Assembly: GCA_019694465.1 (NCBI GenBank) | Contig: JAIBBV010000027.1 | Coordinates: forward strand, 1-46,869 | From: Oligoflexia bacterium | GTDB taxonomy: Bacteria; Bdellovibrionota_C; UBA2361; JAFLCA01 | Direction of reading: 5' to 3' | Length of the DNA stretch: 46,869 bases | Part shown: piece after piece, positions 16,393 to 24,315 of the stretch | Layout of the letters: the number at the start of each line of letters is the position of its first letter | Position numbering within the stretch: the stretch's first letter is position 1 | The notes under the pieces: generated by a model | Databases searched by the model: none | Seen by the model: only the letters and a program-made list of their open reading frames with translations | Told to the model about the DNA's origin: nothing | Program-made: the position numbers and the translations under genes

Positions 16393-17334
16393 CTAGCGCT
16401 GAACTCGTGCAGCAAAATGTAATGGTTCACGAGTTAATCCAAACCTATACATACTGTCCGCTACCACTTGGGCTTCAGATATAGTTTGGTCAGAGAGTTC
16501 TATCTTTACTTGCTCCAGGCTTGGAGCTGAAAAGTTTGCCTCAATAATCTCCATTGAATGAATGGCTGCAAGATCAAATCCGCTCGTGGACGCGAACCAC
16601 TCGTCTACTTGGCTACGATGGGTGGCGTTATAGTAGTGTGCTTCACGAATGGCAGTAAGCAGTAGCTTCACTTCATCGGCACGAGATAGGAGGACTGAAT
16701 TTTTTAGTGTCAAAAAGCCAGAATGCCTAGCCCTATTTATAATTCTCGCGCCGTAGCGCCTCTGAAGTATGGTAGTTACTGGTTCCCAGGTGGAAACTGC
16801 GTCCAGCAGACCATTCCCAAATGCTAATACCTGCTCAGGTGGTTTCATATTTATTAGCGTAACATCTTTGGGCATGATGCCATGCTCGGAGAGTATGTGA
16901 AGGAGGTACGGATGTGCGCCGCTGCCAAGTGGAACACCGATGCGCTTCCCGCGCAGCCCATAAAGGTCACTTGCGCTAGCTTTGGTGGCAAGCGTGGCCT
17001 GATTAAAATCTACTATCCTGGCCACTACGCTCCAGTTTTGATCAGCAGCTAACAAACTGACGGTCGGCACAACTCCTATTACGATCCCATCTAGCTCGCC
17101 TTGTAGAGCGGCTTCATTCATTTGTGGGCCCAAGCTGTAGGTTTTAAGGTCTAACTTTAGTCCCAGCTGCTTGGCGATATCGGTACGGGCGAGCACTTCC
17201 ATTACTTGCCCAGCTGTAGCCCAGGTGGTTATCCAGCCGATGCGAAGTGGTGGCGCTATGTTCGATTGCTGGAGACTAGTTGGCTGACAAGACGAGAGAA
17301 ATAGAGCCGCTATAAGAACAATTATATGTTTCAT
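16393..17334 (-). CDS. ABC transporter substrate-binding lipoprotein (SsuA/TauA/ThiY-like)
   Basis: 313 aa; the N-terminus MKHIIVLIAALFLSSC carries a lipobox with Cys16, so the protein should be lipid-anchored in the periplasm. The body has the NMT1/SsuA-like layout: RIGWITTWATAG as the first strand, a GELDGIVIG segment, GLRGKRIGVPLGSGAHPYLL as the conserved central motif, and DAVSTWEPV near the hinge. Relatives bind sulfonates, taurine, nitrate or pyrimidine precursors; the ligand here cannot be read from the sequence. It begins 3 bases after the stop of the permease-ATPase gene, so the two are translationally coupled. Confidence 0.85.
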   Translation of the reverse strand: MKHIIVLIAALFLSSCQPTSLQQSNIAPPLRIGWITTWATAGQVMEVLARTDIAKQLGLKLDLKTYSLGPQMNEAALQGELDGIVIGVVPTVSLLAADQNWSVVARIVDFNQATLATKASASDLYGLRGKRIGVPLGSGAHPYLLHILSEHGIMPKDVTLINMKPPEQVLAFGNGLLDAVSTWEPVTTILQRRYGARIINRARHSGFLTLKNSVLLSRADEVKLLLTAIREAHYYNATHRSQVDEWFASTSGFDLAAIHSMEIIEANFSAPSLEQVKIELSDQTISEAQVVADSMYRFGLTREPLHFAARVQR

Positions 17335-17337
17335 AAA

Positions 17338-18912
17338 TTATGCCGCTAGTTGTTCCATAGTGCTAGCATCACTAAGCCACTTTCTAAGCAGGAGCCGACG
17401 TTCAAACTGCTGTGGGTCAGTCCGGCTTTTCAGAGTATTAGCGAAGGTAAAAATAATGTCATGACTTTTGGCACTCATGATGTGCACTCGCCCCGCCACG
17501 GCAAGTGCCTCATCAATGTCGTGTGTCACCAAAACTGTGGTAAGCCCATGTCGTTCGACTATTGCGCGAAGATCGTCCTGGAGCCTTTCGCGTATCAAGG
17601 GATCGAGATGCGCAAAAGGCTCGTCCAGCAAGAGGAGCTGAGCATGTGATGCAATGGCACGTGCCAGGGCTGCGCGCTGGCGTTGTCCACCTGATACTTC
17701 ATGTGGGTAGTGATGGTATAGACTCTCTAGCCCGAACAAACTGAGGTAGTAACGTGCTACTTGGGGACATCTTCTTGGGGGAGGTAGGGCTCTTCGTACT
17801 TGATCGCCGAGACTGAACCACGGGAAGAGAGCCGCCTCCTGTGCGACGTAAGCGATATGAAGTTTGGCATGACAAGGGCTGCTATTAATTCTGCCTTGTG
17901 TTGGAACTAGGATGCGCGCCAGCAATTTGAGAAAAGTGCTTTTACCGCAGCCGCTCGGTCCTAAGATGGCATGAATCGAACCAGTCTCAGCGTGCAGAGT
18001 TAGGTTGCGCAGAATATCTGCAGACCCAGCATAGTTGAAACTTAGCCTTGATATGTTGAGTGTTGCTCCACTACATTTCGCTACTTTGCTTGGGGCCGCC
18101 ATCTGCTCAGAGTGAGGCATGGCGCGGGGAATTTTTCTCTGCTGCTGCCAAGGCAGTCCAAGGGCGGAAATAAGCCTAACTCCAAGCACACATAGCATGC
18201 CGGTCAGTGATGTTAATGCCATGTAGACAATAACGTTATCAAGGCGCAAGAGCTGCCTGTTTAGCTCAATTTGATAACCCAGCCCGGAGTTTACCCCAAG
18301 CATTTCTGCCGCAACAACGCACATCCAAGCGATGCCCGTGGCTACCTCCACTCCCACTAATAGATGTGGCAAGGTGCTGGGAAATGTTATCCAGCGCAAT
18401 TTCTCGCAGGGTGTCCAACGTAGCAGCCTGGCAGTGTCGATATATGCTTGTGGGACAGCTTGAATTCCAAACTGTATGGCTGAATAGAGCGGGAAGAAGG
18501 CGCCCATGAAAATTATTGCTTTGGCAGCGCGGTCGTTGGGGCCGAATAGCACAAGTGCAATTGGCAGCCATGCAATCGGCGGCACCGGTCTTAGCGCCTC
18601 TACAAATGGTGCGATCACATTTAGACGTTTGGGCATCATTAGGCTTAGTGCAACTAGTGGGATTGAAGCTGCAAATGCGAGCAGCACTGCGATGATGACG
18701 CGCAACAAGCTTGCCCAAGCGTCGCCAATCAGCTCTCCCTTCTTAGCTAGGATCAGCGCCGCATCCAGGCATGCCATTGGGGAGGGCAATAGTGGATTCT
18801 GAACTATTTTGCTGACTGCAAACCATAGGACAACCGCAGTGGCTGTTGCCAAGACCATGCGGAAAAGGGGTAGGGCAGCTTTTCCTAATACTATGTCGTA
18901 ATACCTAGACAT
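17338..18912 (-). CDS. ABC transporter permease-ATPase fusion (SsuC/TauC-type permease + SsuB/TauB-type ATPase)
   Basis: 524 aa from the ATG at 18912, which has AGG upstream; a TTG at 18939 would add nine residues. Residues about 1-265 are a BPD_transp_1 permease with several membrane helices and the EAA-type cytoplasmic loop EALRPVPPIAWLPIALVLFG. After a short linker, residues about 285-510 are an ATPase with Walker A GPSGCGKST from residue 318, signature VSGGQRQRAAL near 406, Walker B LLLLDEP with D430-E431, and switch His in THDIDEAL. In most SsuABC/TauABC systems these are separate proteins, so the fusion is notable, but every ATPase motif is intact. It energises import of whatever the adjacent lipoprotein binds. 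First gene of an operon divergent from a TrmB-type regulator. Confidence 0.88.
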   Translation of the reverse strand: MSRYYDIVLGKAALPLFRMVLATATAVVLWFAVSKIVQNPLLPSPMACLDAALILAKKGELIGDAWASLLRVIIAVLLAFAASIPLVALSLMMPKRLNVIAPFVEALRPVPPIAWLPIALVLFGPNDRAAKAIIFMGAFFPLYSAIQFGIQAVPQAYIDTARLLRWTPCEKLRWITFPSTLPHLLVGVEVATGIAWMCVVAAEMLGVNSGLGYQIELNRQLLRLDNVIVYMALTSLTGMLCVLGVRLISALGLPWQQQRKIPRAMPHSEQMAAPSKVAKCSGATLNISRLSFNYAGSADILRNLTLHAETGSIHAILGPSGCGKSTFLKLLARILVPTQGRINSSPCHAKLHIAYVAQEAALFPWFSLGDQVRRALPPPRRCPQVARYYLSLFGLESLYHHYPHEVSGGQRQRAALARAIASHAQLLLLDEPFAHLDPLIRERLQDDLRAIVERHGLTTVLVTHDIDEALAVAGRVHIMSAKSHDIIFTFANTLKSRTDPQQFERRLLLRKWLSDASTMEQLAA

Positions 18913-18950
18913 ATTTTGATGTGGCCTAATATATGGCAATAAAACAGCAT

Positions 18951-18978
18951 ATGATATACTGTCGTCGTATTACGACAA
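18951..18978 (-). promoter_or_regulatory. Candidate promoter of the ABC transporter operon
   Basis: On the minus strand TTGTCG (18978-18973) and TATCAT (18956-18951) are separated by 16 bases, a fair sigma70 pair. The -35 box lies inside the palindromic operator, so a bound regulator would block RNA polymerase. Confidence 0.45.
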
Positions 18979-18980
18979 CA
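18960..18980. promoter_or_regulatory. Palindromic operator between TrmB-type regulator and ABC operon
   Basis: A 21-bp inverted repeat, TGTCGTCGTA-T-TACGACAACA, with ten-base arms and a single mismatch. It lies in the 84-base gap between the divergent ABC operon and the regulator gene, overlapping the transporter promoter and following a TATACT (18955-18960) that may serve the regulator. The obvious candidate to bind it is the regulator itself, giving autoregulation. Confidence 0.7.
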
Positions 18981-18996
18981 CAGATAGGATGGCGGC

Positions 18997-19806
18997 ATGC
19001 TAGATTCACTCTTTCGTAAGTTTGGACTAGGGAATTCAGAGGCGCAGGTATATTCGGAATTGCTTCAAGCTGGAGCTCTCACGGCTGGTGCGTTGGCCAA
19101 GCGCCTCAAAATCCCGCGTTCATCATTGTATGGATTCCTGGCAAACCTTAGTGAGATTGGCTTAGTCAAGCAAAGTGAGAGACACGCAGTGAAGTTTTGG
19201 CGCGCAGAAGCACCGGAAAGAATTTCTACTCTGCTTGATTCACAGATAACCAGTTGGGAGAGCGCGAAAGAGCAATTTGCAGGGCTGCTACCGCAGCTTA
19301 AGTCTAAGGAGGCGCGCGACTTTGTCGCCCCAAAATTCTCATTCTATGAGGGAGCGCAAGGAGTACGGCAGATCTTGGAGGACGTGCTCTTATATCGTGA
19401 TATTTCTACGGAGTGTTTTTGGCCTGCTAAGGAAATGATGGAAATGCTTGGTTATGATTACATGGAGCAGCACAATTTGCGTCGTATCCGTCAGGGCATA
19501 TTTATTCGCTCCATTTGGATGCCAGGAAAGATGGTGGATGTTTCAAGGCACATATTTTTGGGGGTGGGAAAGCCATTTAAGCGCGAAATTCGCATAGCAC
19601 CACAGGGAGTTGATTGTGCCATGGGGTACTGGGCTTATCACAATAAAGTTGGATTCATTTCTTCACGTAAGGAGAGCTTTGGTTTTATTGTAGAGAGTTT
19701 GGAATTACGGCAGTTGCTCAAGACCCAGTTTGATTTGCTGTGGCAGCTGTCGAAGGTGCATGCGGTTGATCTTAAGCTCACCGAAAAGTTTCTAGATAAG
19801 ATTTAA
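18997..19806 (+). CDS. TrmB-family transcriptional regulator
   Basis: 269 aa. Residues about 5-75 are the winged helix typical of TrmB: GLGNSEAQVYSELL, then ALTAGALAKRLKIPRSSLYG as the recognition helix region and LSEIGLVKQ as the wing. A coiled linker (about 85-105) leads to a C-terminal domain beginning FYEGAQGVRQIL, as in many TrmB-like proteins in which this part senses a ligand. GGATGGCGGC before the ATG gives a weak ribosome site. It is divergent from the ABC/GH3 operon with a palindrome in the shared gap, so it most likely controls that operon. TrmB proteins often regulate sugar uptake, which fits the NagZ-like hydrolase better than a sulfonate role for the transporter. Confidence 0.8.
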   Translation: MLDSLFRKFGLGNSEAQVYSELLQAGALTAGALAKRLKIPRSSLYGFLANLSEIGLVKQSERHAVKFWRAEAPERISTLLDSQITSWESAKEQFAGLLPQLKSKEARDFVAPKFSFYEGAQGVRQILEDVLLYRDISTECFWPAKEMMEMLGYDYMEQHNLRRIRQGIFIRSIWMPGKMVDVSRHIFLGVGKPFKREIRIAPQGVDCAMGYWAYHNKVGFISSRKESFGFIVESLELRQLLKTQFDLLWQLSKVHAVDLKLTEKFLDKI

Positions 19807-20060
19807 GGTGATCGTTGTGCCTCTTGCCTGCAAAGTGGGCGCAGCTGGCTATTTCTTAGAGCAGCGAAAAGGACTTTTCATTTTTGTCTCGAAGTGGGAC
19901 AAGTCTTTCTCGCACTTTGTTGGCAGCTGGCAAATAAGCCTCGCTGGTTCTTATGAACCAATCATAGGTCATGCGTGGGGGAGGCATGTGCGCTGATTTA
20001 GAATTTGAGAGTTCTGGTAATTGAAGAGGATGTGCCAGCAGTTCCCTAAAACTGTTACAC

Positions 20061-20591
20061 TCATTTTGATGCTTCAAGTATTCGCTCATACAATTCGATA
20101 CTACCATATTTAGTACAGAACTGTCGAAAGTCACTAGAATTGGTATCAACTGCACCGACTTTCACAAGTGCCAATACATCGCCAAAATCCTTGGATTCCC
20201 TATGTGGCTGGGCAGAGCGCAGGGCATGTAGTTTCATTGCTATTAAATGTTGAATGGAAGCAGTCTGGCACTTAGCCCCTGCGTGATCAAACATCACGGC
20301 ATCTGCACGTGCTATGTCGAAGGTCTCGTCACTGACTAACATGAAATCAATTGGCCAGGCCGCGATAGTTGGTGGGTTGGCAATAACAAATGCCGCAGTT
20401 TCCTGCCGGATAGAGTAGTTTAACTTTTTAAGCAAACCTAACCAAAATTCCTTATCAGTAATTTTTACCATCAGGTCGATGTCGCCTGTAGTACGAGAAA
20501 TCCCATGCGCGTTAACCGCGTGACCGCCTATCACAATAAAGCTGACTCCGTTGGCAGCGGCTTCGCTGCTTATAGTCCGAAGGATTTCCAT
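20061..20591 (-). CDS. Nucleotidyltransferase-fold protein (AbiEii/MNT-like)
   Basis: 176 aa, ATG at 20591. The N-terminal part matches the minimal nucleotidyltransferase fold: VIGGHAVNAHG (Gly22-Gly23), then RTTGDIDLMV with the metal-binding pair D37 and D39, and a third acid at D82 in IDFML. Residues 120-150 (MKLHALR...KDFGDVLAL) match the helical part seen in AbiEii-type and related proteins. Such proteins transfer nucleotides to RNA or protein; many belong to toxin-antitoxin pairs. No antitoxin-like partner gene is adjacent, so this may be a solitary housekeeping-type member. It is divergent from the DUF72 gene. Confidence 0.7.
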   Translation of the reverse strand: MEILRTISSEAAANGVSFIVIGGHAVNAHGISRTTGDIDLMVKITDKEFWLGLLKKLNYSIRQETAAFVIANPPTIAAWPIDFMLVSDETFDIARADAVMFDHAGAKCQTASIQHLIAMKLHALRSAQPHRESKDFGDVLALVKVGAVDTNSSDFRQFCTKYGSIELYERILEASK

Positions 20592-20800
20592 GGCCAGATA
20601 ATAAATGACTTATGAAGGAAGGGGAAGCCAGCGAGCTAGGCGCGCGGTAACCCCTAACGAGGACAAACTTTAATGTTTCCTAAGCGACCCCCTTTCTCTT
20701 CAGGCAGGGCAGGGGCATTGATCGCTTTGCTACTACCAATACCGCCAAAAAGCAGCATTCTTCTGTTGCTATCCCACTTGTGGTGTCATGATACGTGCGT

Positions 20801-21706
20801 ATGTCTGCAAATAGGATTTTTTTTGGCACTAGTTCCTGGAACTATCCAGGCTGGAAGGGCCTAGTCTATAAGCGTACCTACAAAAGCAAAGCGGAGTTCA
20901 GTCGCTCAGCACTGGAGGAGTATTCACACTTCCCAGCCTTTACATGCGTGGGAGTAGATCACGCATTTTATAGGCCGCCACCACTTGAGCAGCTTCAGGG
21001 TTATGTTAAGCAGACTCCCGATACATTTCGCTGGCTTTGCAAGGTATGGGAGCGCATCACAATTCCAAAGTATCCTACCCACCCTCGTTATGGCGAAAAT
21101 CGCGGCAAGGTAAATCCAGATTTTTTGAATGCCGAGCTCTTTTCTCAGGAAGTCCTAGCTAGCTATGCGGCGGACATGTCAGTGCAAAAGCGTACTGGTC
21201 CTTTTATTTTTCAGTTCCCCACAATTAACCAGAAGGTGTTGAAGCGCGAAGAGTTCTTTGAGCGATTGGCTGCCTTTCTGCAGCACATTCCCAGAGAGTT
21301 TCAGTATGCAGTTGAGATTCGCAATCGTGAGTATCTATCAACTGAGTATTTCAAGCTTCTGAATGAATTTGAACATGTCACGCATTGCTTTAATCATTGG
21401 TACATTATGCCAGCGCTTATCGATCAGATGCGCTGTGCTGCTGAGGCTGGTGGTATTCGAGCGCCATTTTATGTAGCAAGGGCACTTACCCCTTTGGGTG
21501 TTAAGTACGAGGAGGCCGTGAAATTGTTTTCGCCTTACGACACTATCAAACAAGAAAATCAGACGATGCGAGCCGACTTGGCGCGACTAGTGCACAGAGC
21601 GTTAGAAACTCAGCGCTCAGCCTATGTTTTGGTAAATAACAGAGCGGAAGGTTGTGCCCCACTGACGATTATGGCGGTTCAGGCGAGCCTTGCCGAGGGT
21701 AAATAG
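20801..21706 (+). CDS. DUF72 (YecE-like) family protein
   Basis: 301 aa from the ATG at 20801; a GTG two codons earlier is possible. DUF72 proteins have a TIM-barrel-like fold and unknown function. The family marks are clear: FFGTSSWNYPGWKG at the N-terminus, a FxxVEVDxTFY-like strand read here as FTCVGVDHAFYRPP, then FQFPTI, YAVEIRNREYL, and a C-terminal YVLVNNRAEGCAP where the family has NNHxxGxAP. It stands alone in the plus direction. Confidence 0.85.
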   Translation: MSANRIFFGTSSWNYPGWKGLVYKRTYKSKAEFSRSALEEYSHFPAFTCVGVDHAFYRPPPLEQLQGYVKQTPDTFRWLCKVWERITIPKYPTHPRYGENRGKVNPDFLNAELFSQEVLASYAADMSVQKRTGPFIFQFPTINQKVLKREEFFERLAAFLQHIPREFQYAVEIRNREYLSTEYFKLLNEFEHVTHCFNHWYIMPALIDQMRCAAEAGGIRAPFYVARALTPLGVKYEEAVKLFSPYDTIKQENQTMRADLARLVHRALETQRSAYVLVNNRAEGCAPLTIMAVQASLAEGK

Positions 21707-21828
21707 GGAGAGACAGAGGTGTAGGTAGCTGCGTGTGGCTAGTGCAGTTGATTGTTAGTCAGCTTGGCTAGCCGCTATCACCTAACTACTTGGTCTTGCT
21801 GCCTATATTGAACCGCCCCAGGATAAAG

Positions 21829-21873
21829 AAGCCCCCGGAGTTAGCCGATAATACAAATAGAGGGGGCGGGCTT
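21829..21873 (+). terminator. G/C-rich hairpin, possible terminator before receiver gene
   Basis: GCCCCC at 21831-21836 pairs with GGGGGC at 21862-21867, and the outer AAGCCC can pair with GGGCTT (21868-21873), followed by TT. It could end transcription after the DUF72 gene or lie in the leader of the receiver gene at 21891. The loop is long, so this is tentative. Confidence 0.3.
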
Positions 21874-21890
21874 TTAGGGGGATCAAAACT

Positions 21891-22289
21891 ATGCGCATTC
21901 TAGTTGTCGAAGATGAGAAAAGCAGCAGCAAGCTGCTTGGAGAGGTCCTGAAGCCTTACGGCACCGTTGTAGCAAGCGATACATCTGAAGACGGGTTTGA
22001 GCTCTTTATGACCGCGCTCGAGGCTGGCGAGCCGTTCGATGTAATCTGTTTAGACGTTGGGCTACCAGGGCTAGACGGGATTGAGCTACTCGATGAAATC
22101 CGTAATATCGAGGAAGAAAAGGGCATTATTGGTGAGGCCGGGAGTAAAATTTTTGTTATCTCCGGAGCCTGCGATCTTAATACGTTCGCCGATGCTTCCG
22201 AAGCAGGCTGTACTACTTTTTTATGTAAGCCAATTAATACTCAAAAACTTCTGAGTGAGTTAAGGCGCTTTAAGCTTGTTGAAAAGTAG
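21891..22289 (+). CDS. Single-domain response regulator (receiver)
   Basis: 132 aa. CheY-like receiver with the acidic pair E7-D8 (LVVEDE), phosphoacceptor D55 (ICLDVGLPG), Ser in VISGA and Lys in LCKPI; all key residues are present. There is no output domain, so it should act by protein contact, in phosphorelay or motility/adaptation signalling. AGGGGG about 10 nt upstream is the ribosome site. It converges with the next receiver gene 9 bases away, and no histidine kinase is in the window. Confidence 0.88.
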   Translation: MRILVVEDEKSSSKLLGEVLKPYGTVVASDTSEDGFELFMTALEAGEPFDVICLDVGLPGLDGIELLDEIRNIEEEKGIIGEAGSKIFVISGACDLNTFADASEAGCTTFLCKPINTQKLLSELRRFKLVEK

Positions 22290-22297
22290 ACCTAGCG

Positions 22298-22699
22298 CTA
22301 CTCCGGCTTTGTAATTGCACAGCTCATTTTTTCTTTCAAAACTGCAGCTGTAAATGGCTTTACGATGCACTCAGAATGCCCGTTATGCGCCAGGTGCTCG
22401 GCAAGTTGCTTGTGAGCCTGAGGTGCTACCACTAAGAATGGGATCGATTTTAAATGTTCATGCTGACGCGCTAGTTCAAGCAGCGAAGCATGCTCAGCCG
22501 TTTGCATTTCCCAGTCACTGATTACAAATGAAAAGTGGGAGTTCTCAAGTTGCGCCAAAGCTTGCTCAGCATTTTCTGCTTCGGTGACATTTTCAAACCC
22601 TAGCTTGAGCAGGCAATTTTTTACTATGCGGCGCATACTGCTCAAGTCATCTACGACAAGGATGGGCATATTACGGTCAATATCTTTAAGCGGATCCAT
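22298..22699 (-). CDS. Single-domain response regulator (receiver)
   Basis: 133 aa, ATG at 22699 with AGAGGA upstream. The receiver begins MPILVVDDLSSMRRIV with the D17-D18 pair; the phosphoacceptor is D62 (FVISDWEM). Lys in IVKPF is present. The Thr/Ser that normally senses phosphorylation is replaced by hydrophobic residues (FLVVAP), and the usual MP after the phospho-Asp is MQ, so switching may be altered. It resembles CheY in its SSMRRIVKN helix. The 22755-23546 genes lie just upstream in the same direction and may form an operon with it. Confidence 0.82.
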   Translation of the reverse strand: MDPLKDIDRNMPILVVDDLSSMRRIVKNCLLKLGFENVTEAENAEQALAQLENSHFSFVISDWEMQTAEHASLLELARQHEHLKSIPFLVVAPQAHKQLAEHLAHNGHSECIVKPFTAAVLKEKMSCAITKPE

Positions 22700-22754
22700 G
22701 GGGCATTGTCCTCTTATTCAAGTGCGCATGGAAAATTGTAGAAATTCACCATTG

Positions 22755-23060
22755 TTAGTTCGCTTCAGCGGATTGTTGATCCGGGAATCCGCTGTTCCAA
22801 TTGCTTTTTTTAGCGTGTTCTTTCCAAGCGTCTTCTTTACTGCTTGGAGCTCCACTTTGCTCTTTGTGTTGGCAATATTCAGGCTGTTTTGATTTACCGG
22901 AGTGCTTTGGATGGGCCGGAGTTCGGCACAGCACATCACCAGGCTGGGCAATGTATGTGAGCCAATACTTGGCTTTTTTAATATCTTGAGCGTGGAAAAC
23001 TTCTTCAAGTTTTCCATCTGAACCTATGCGATAGACAATAAATGGCGACTTCCAGTCCAT
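22755..23060 (-). CDS. Small hypothetical protein
   Basis: 101 aa, ATG at 23060, 24 bases after the pseudo-receiver stop. The first half looks like a folded alpha/beta unit (FIVYRIGSDGKLEEVFHAQDI, then KKAKYWLTYIAQPGDVLCR); the second half is polar, Lys/Ser/Gln-rich and probably disordered. An overlapping frame at 22718-23017 looks less protein-like. I do not recognise a family. Its position between two receiver genes suggests a part in the same signalling set. Confidence 0.55.
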   Translation of the reverse strand: MDWKSPFIVYRIGSDGKLEEVFHAQDIKKAKYWLTYIAQPGDVLCRTPAHPKHSGKSKQPEYCQHKEQSGAPSSKEDAWKEHAKKSNWNSGFPDQQSAEAN

Positions 23061-23084
23061 AGCTTTATAGTTTGAATTAATTAG

Positions 23085-23546
23085 TTATTCGTAGTTGATA
23101 TTGAAAACCATTTCGCCGAGCTCGGCTTTTATCTTCTTCATCTCAAGATCTTCGAAGATTGCATTTATTGCTTCGGCGGTTATTGGCTTTACTACCAAGG
23201 CTTGAGCTCCCACATTGTGTAACTCAAGCTCATCCTCAGTTGAGCGGTGCTTCGCTACAAGAAAAATTGGCAGTTGCTTGGTGCTATATTTCTCGCGTAT
23301 GCGACGAGCAAACTCGAACCCACTCATGCCCGGCATCACTACGGATACGAACATCATGCATGGAGCCTGACGCGAAAATTTCATGTCTAACTGGAGAAAT
23401 GCTTGCTTGCTATCTACTGCTGTGACTATGCCGTAGCCCCTCTCACTCATAACTTTTGTGATGGCAGCCTGAGTTTCAGGCTCGGGATCCACGATTAGCA
23501 ACGTGCCCTTGGCAGGCTGCTGTGGCTTTTGCTGGTTATTCGACAT
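23085..23546 (-). CDS. Pseudo-receiver (response-regulator fold lacking the phosphoacceptor Asp)
   Basis: 153 aa, ATG at 23546 with GGGGA upstream. After a polar N-terminal tail (Gln/Pro/Lys) the receiver starts at LLIVDPEPET with acidic D20. At the phosphorylation site the sequence reads MMFVSVVMPGMSG, so the Asp is replaced by S68, while MPG and K120 (VVKPI) are kept; the Thr/Ser switch position is A98. It should not be phosphorylated in the normal way and may be a constitutive adaptor or use another signal. A C-terminal helix (EDLEMKKIKAELG) follows the domain. Confidence 0.8.
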   Translation of the reverse strand: MSNNQQKPQQPAKGTLLIVDPEPETQAAITKVMSERGYGIVTAVDSKQAFLQLDMKFSRQAPCMMFVSVVMPGMSGFEFARRIREKYSTKQLPIFLVAKHRSTEDELELHNVGAQALVVKPITAEAINAIFEDLEMKKIKAELGEMVFNINYE

Positions 23547-23730
23547 GCTCTTCCCCTACGTTCCAAAGCGGGCGCAGAACTCCGCCGTACTACGGCCGGA
23601 TAATGGAAGTAATCGGCAGGAAGTGCCTGAAACCTAAAGCTTCCTGCTCCTAATCGAGGCGTCTTAGGGAAGTATAATGATTTCTGATAGTTACCCAGAA
23701 GGATGGGGACCAATTCACCTTGATTGATCA

Positions 23731-24312
23731 CTAACTTTTGCTTCTGGTGGAGGTTGGCACGAAAGCCCTTTTGTCGTTATCCGCTACGATTACATTTTTC
23801 CCCCAGCTATGGCGCAGCCCCTGTGGTCCTTGGTCATATGGGAAACGCCCTTCTTCATTCGGATCATAGGTAACGCTGGTGATGTAAAATAGATGAGCCT
23901 CAGAAGATAGCACCTTACAGCCATGTAGTACGCCTGGAGGAATGCGAACACAGACGCTTAACACTTCCGGTCCATACTTTGCGCTATCGCCCATTTTGAA
24001 CACGAGCTTTTTCTTAAAAGTTGGACTCTCTGGCCTGTTATCAAATAGTACGGTCTGAATCTTTCCAATTGGAACGTACCACCAGTCAAATTGAATGTGG
24101 TGGTAGTGCCAGGCTTTAACCACGCCACGCTGCATTCTGCTATGGCTCCATTGGCCGAAATGTCCGCCAGCAAAAAGGGGATCACTGGTCCTAATGATTT
24201 CACGGAAAAACCCACGTTGATCACCGTGAGTCTTCAACAGCTTTAGCTCAACACCAGTTATGGCGTCCTTAAGAGGGAAGGGCGGAGTGTAAGTAGCAAG
24301 TGCGTCGATCAT
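23731..24312 (-). CDS. RmlC-like cupin (dTDP-sugar 3,5-epimerase family)
   Basis: 193 aa, ATG at 24312, 3 bases after the sua5 stop, so last in the metG-sua5 operon. RmlC-family features: DQRGFFREI near the N-terminus, AWHYHHIQFDWWYVPIGKIQTVLFDNR for the conserved RGLHYQ...KLVxVxxGxVxDVxVDLR block, PPGVLHGCKVL for IPxGFAHGF, and YDPNEEGRFPYD for the C-terminal YxPxxExGxxxxDP. RmlC enzymes epimerise dTDP-4-keto-6-deoxyglucose in making surface rhamnose or related sugars. The match is at family level; the exact sugar is unknown, since other dTDP-sugar genes are absent here. Confidence 0.75.
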   Translation of the reverse strand: MIDALATYTPPFPLKDAITGVELKLLKTHGDQRGFFREIIRTSDPLFAGGHFGQWSHSRMQRGVVKAWHYHHIQFDWWYVPIGKIQTVLFDNRPESPTFKKKLVFKMGDSAKYGPEVLSVCVRIPPGVLHGCKVLSSEAHLFYITSVTYDPNEEGRFPYDQGPQGLRHSWGKNVIVADNDKRAFVPTSTRSKS

Positions 24313-24315
24313 CTA

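Noticed and set aside
22718..23017. Minus-strand frame overlapping the 101-aa gene
   Set aside because: Composition is less protein-like than the frame at 22755-23060, and it has no better start.
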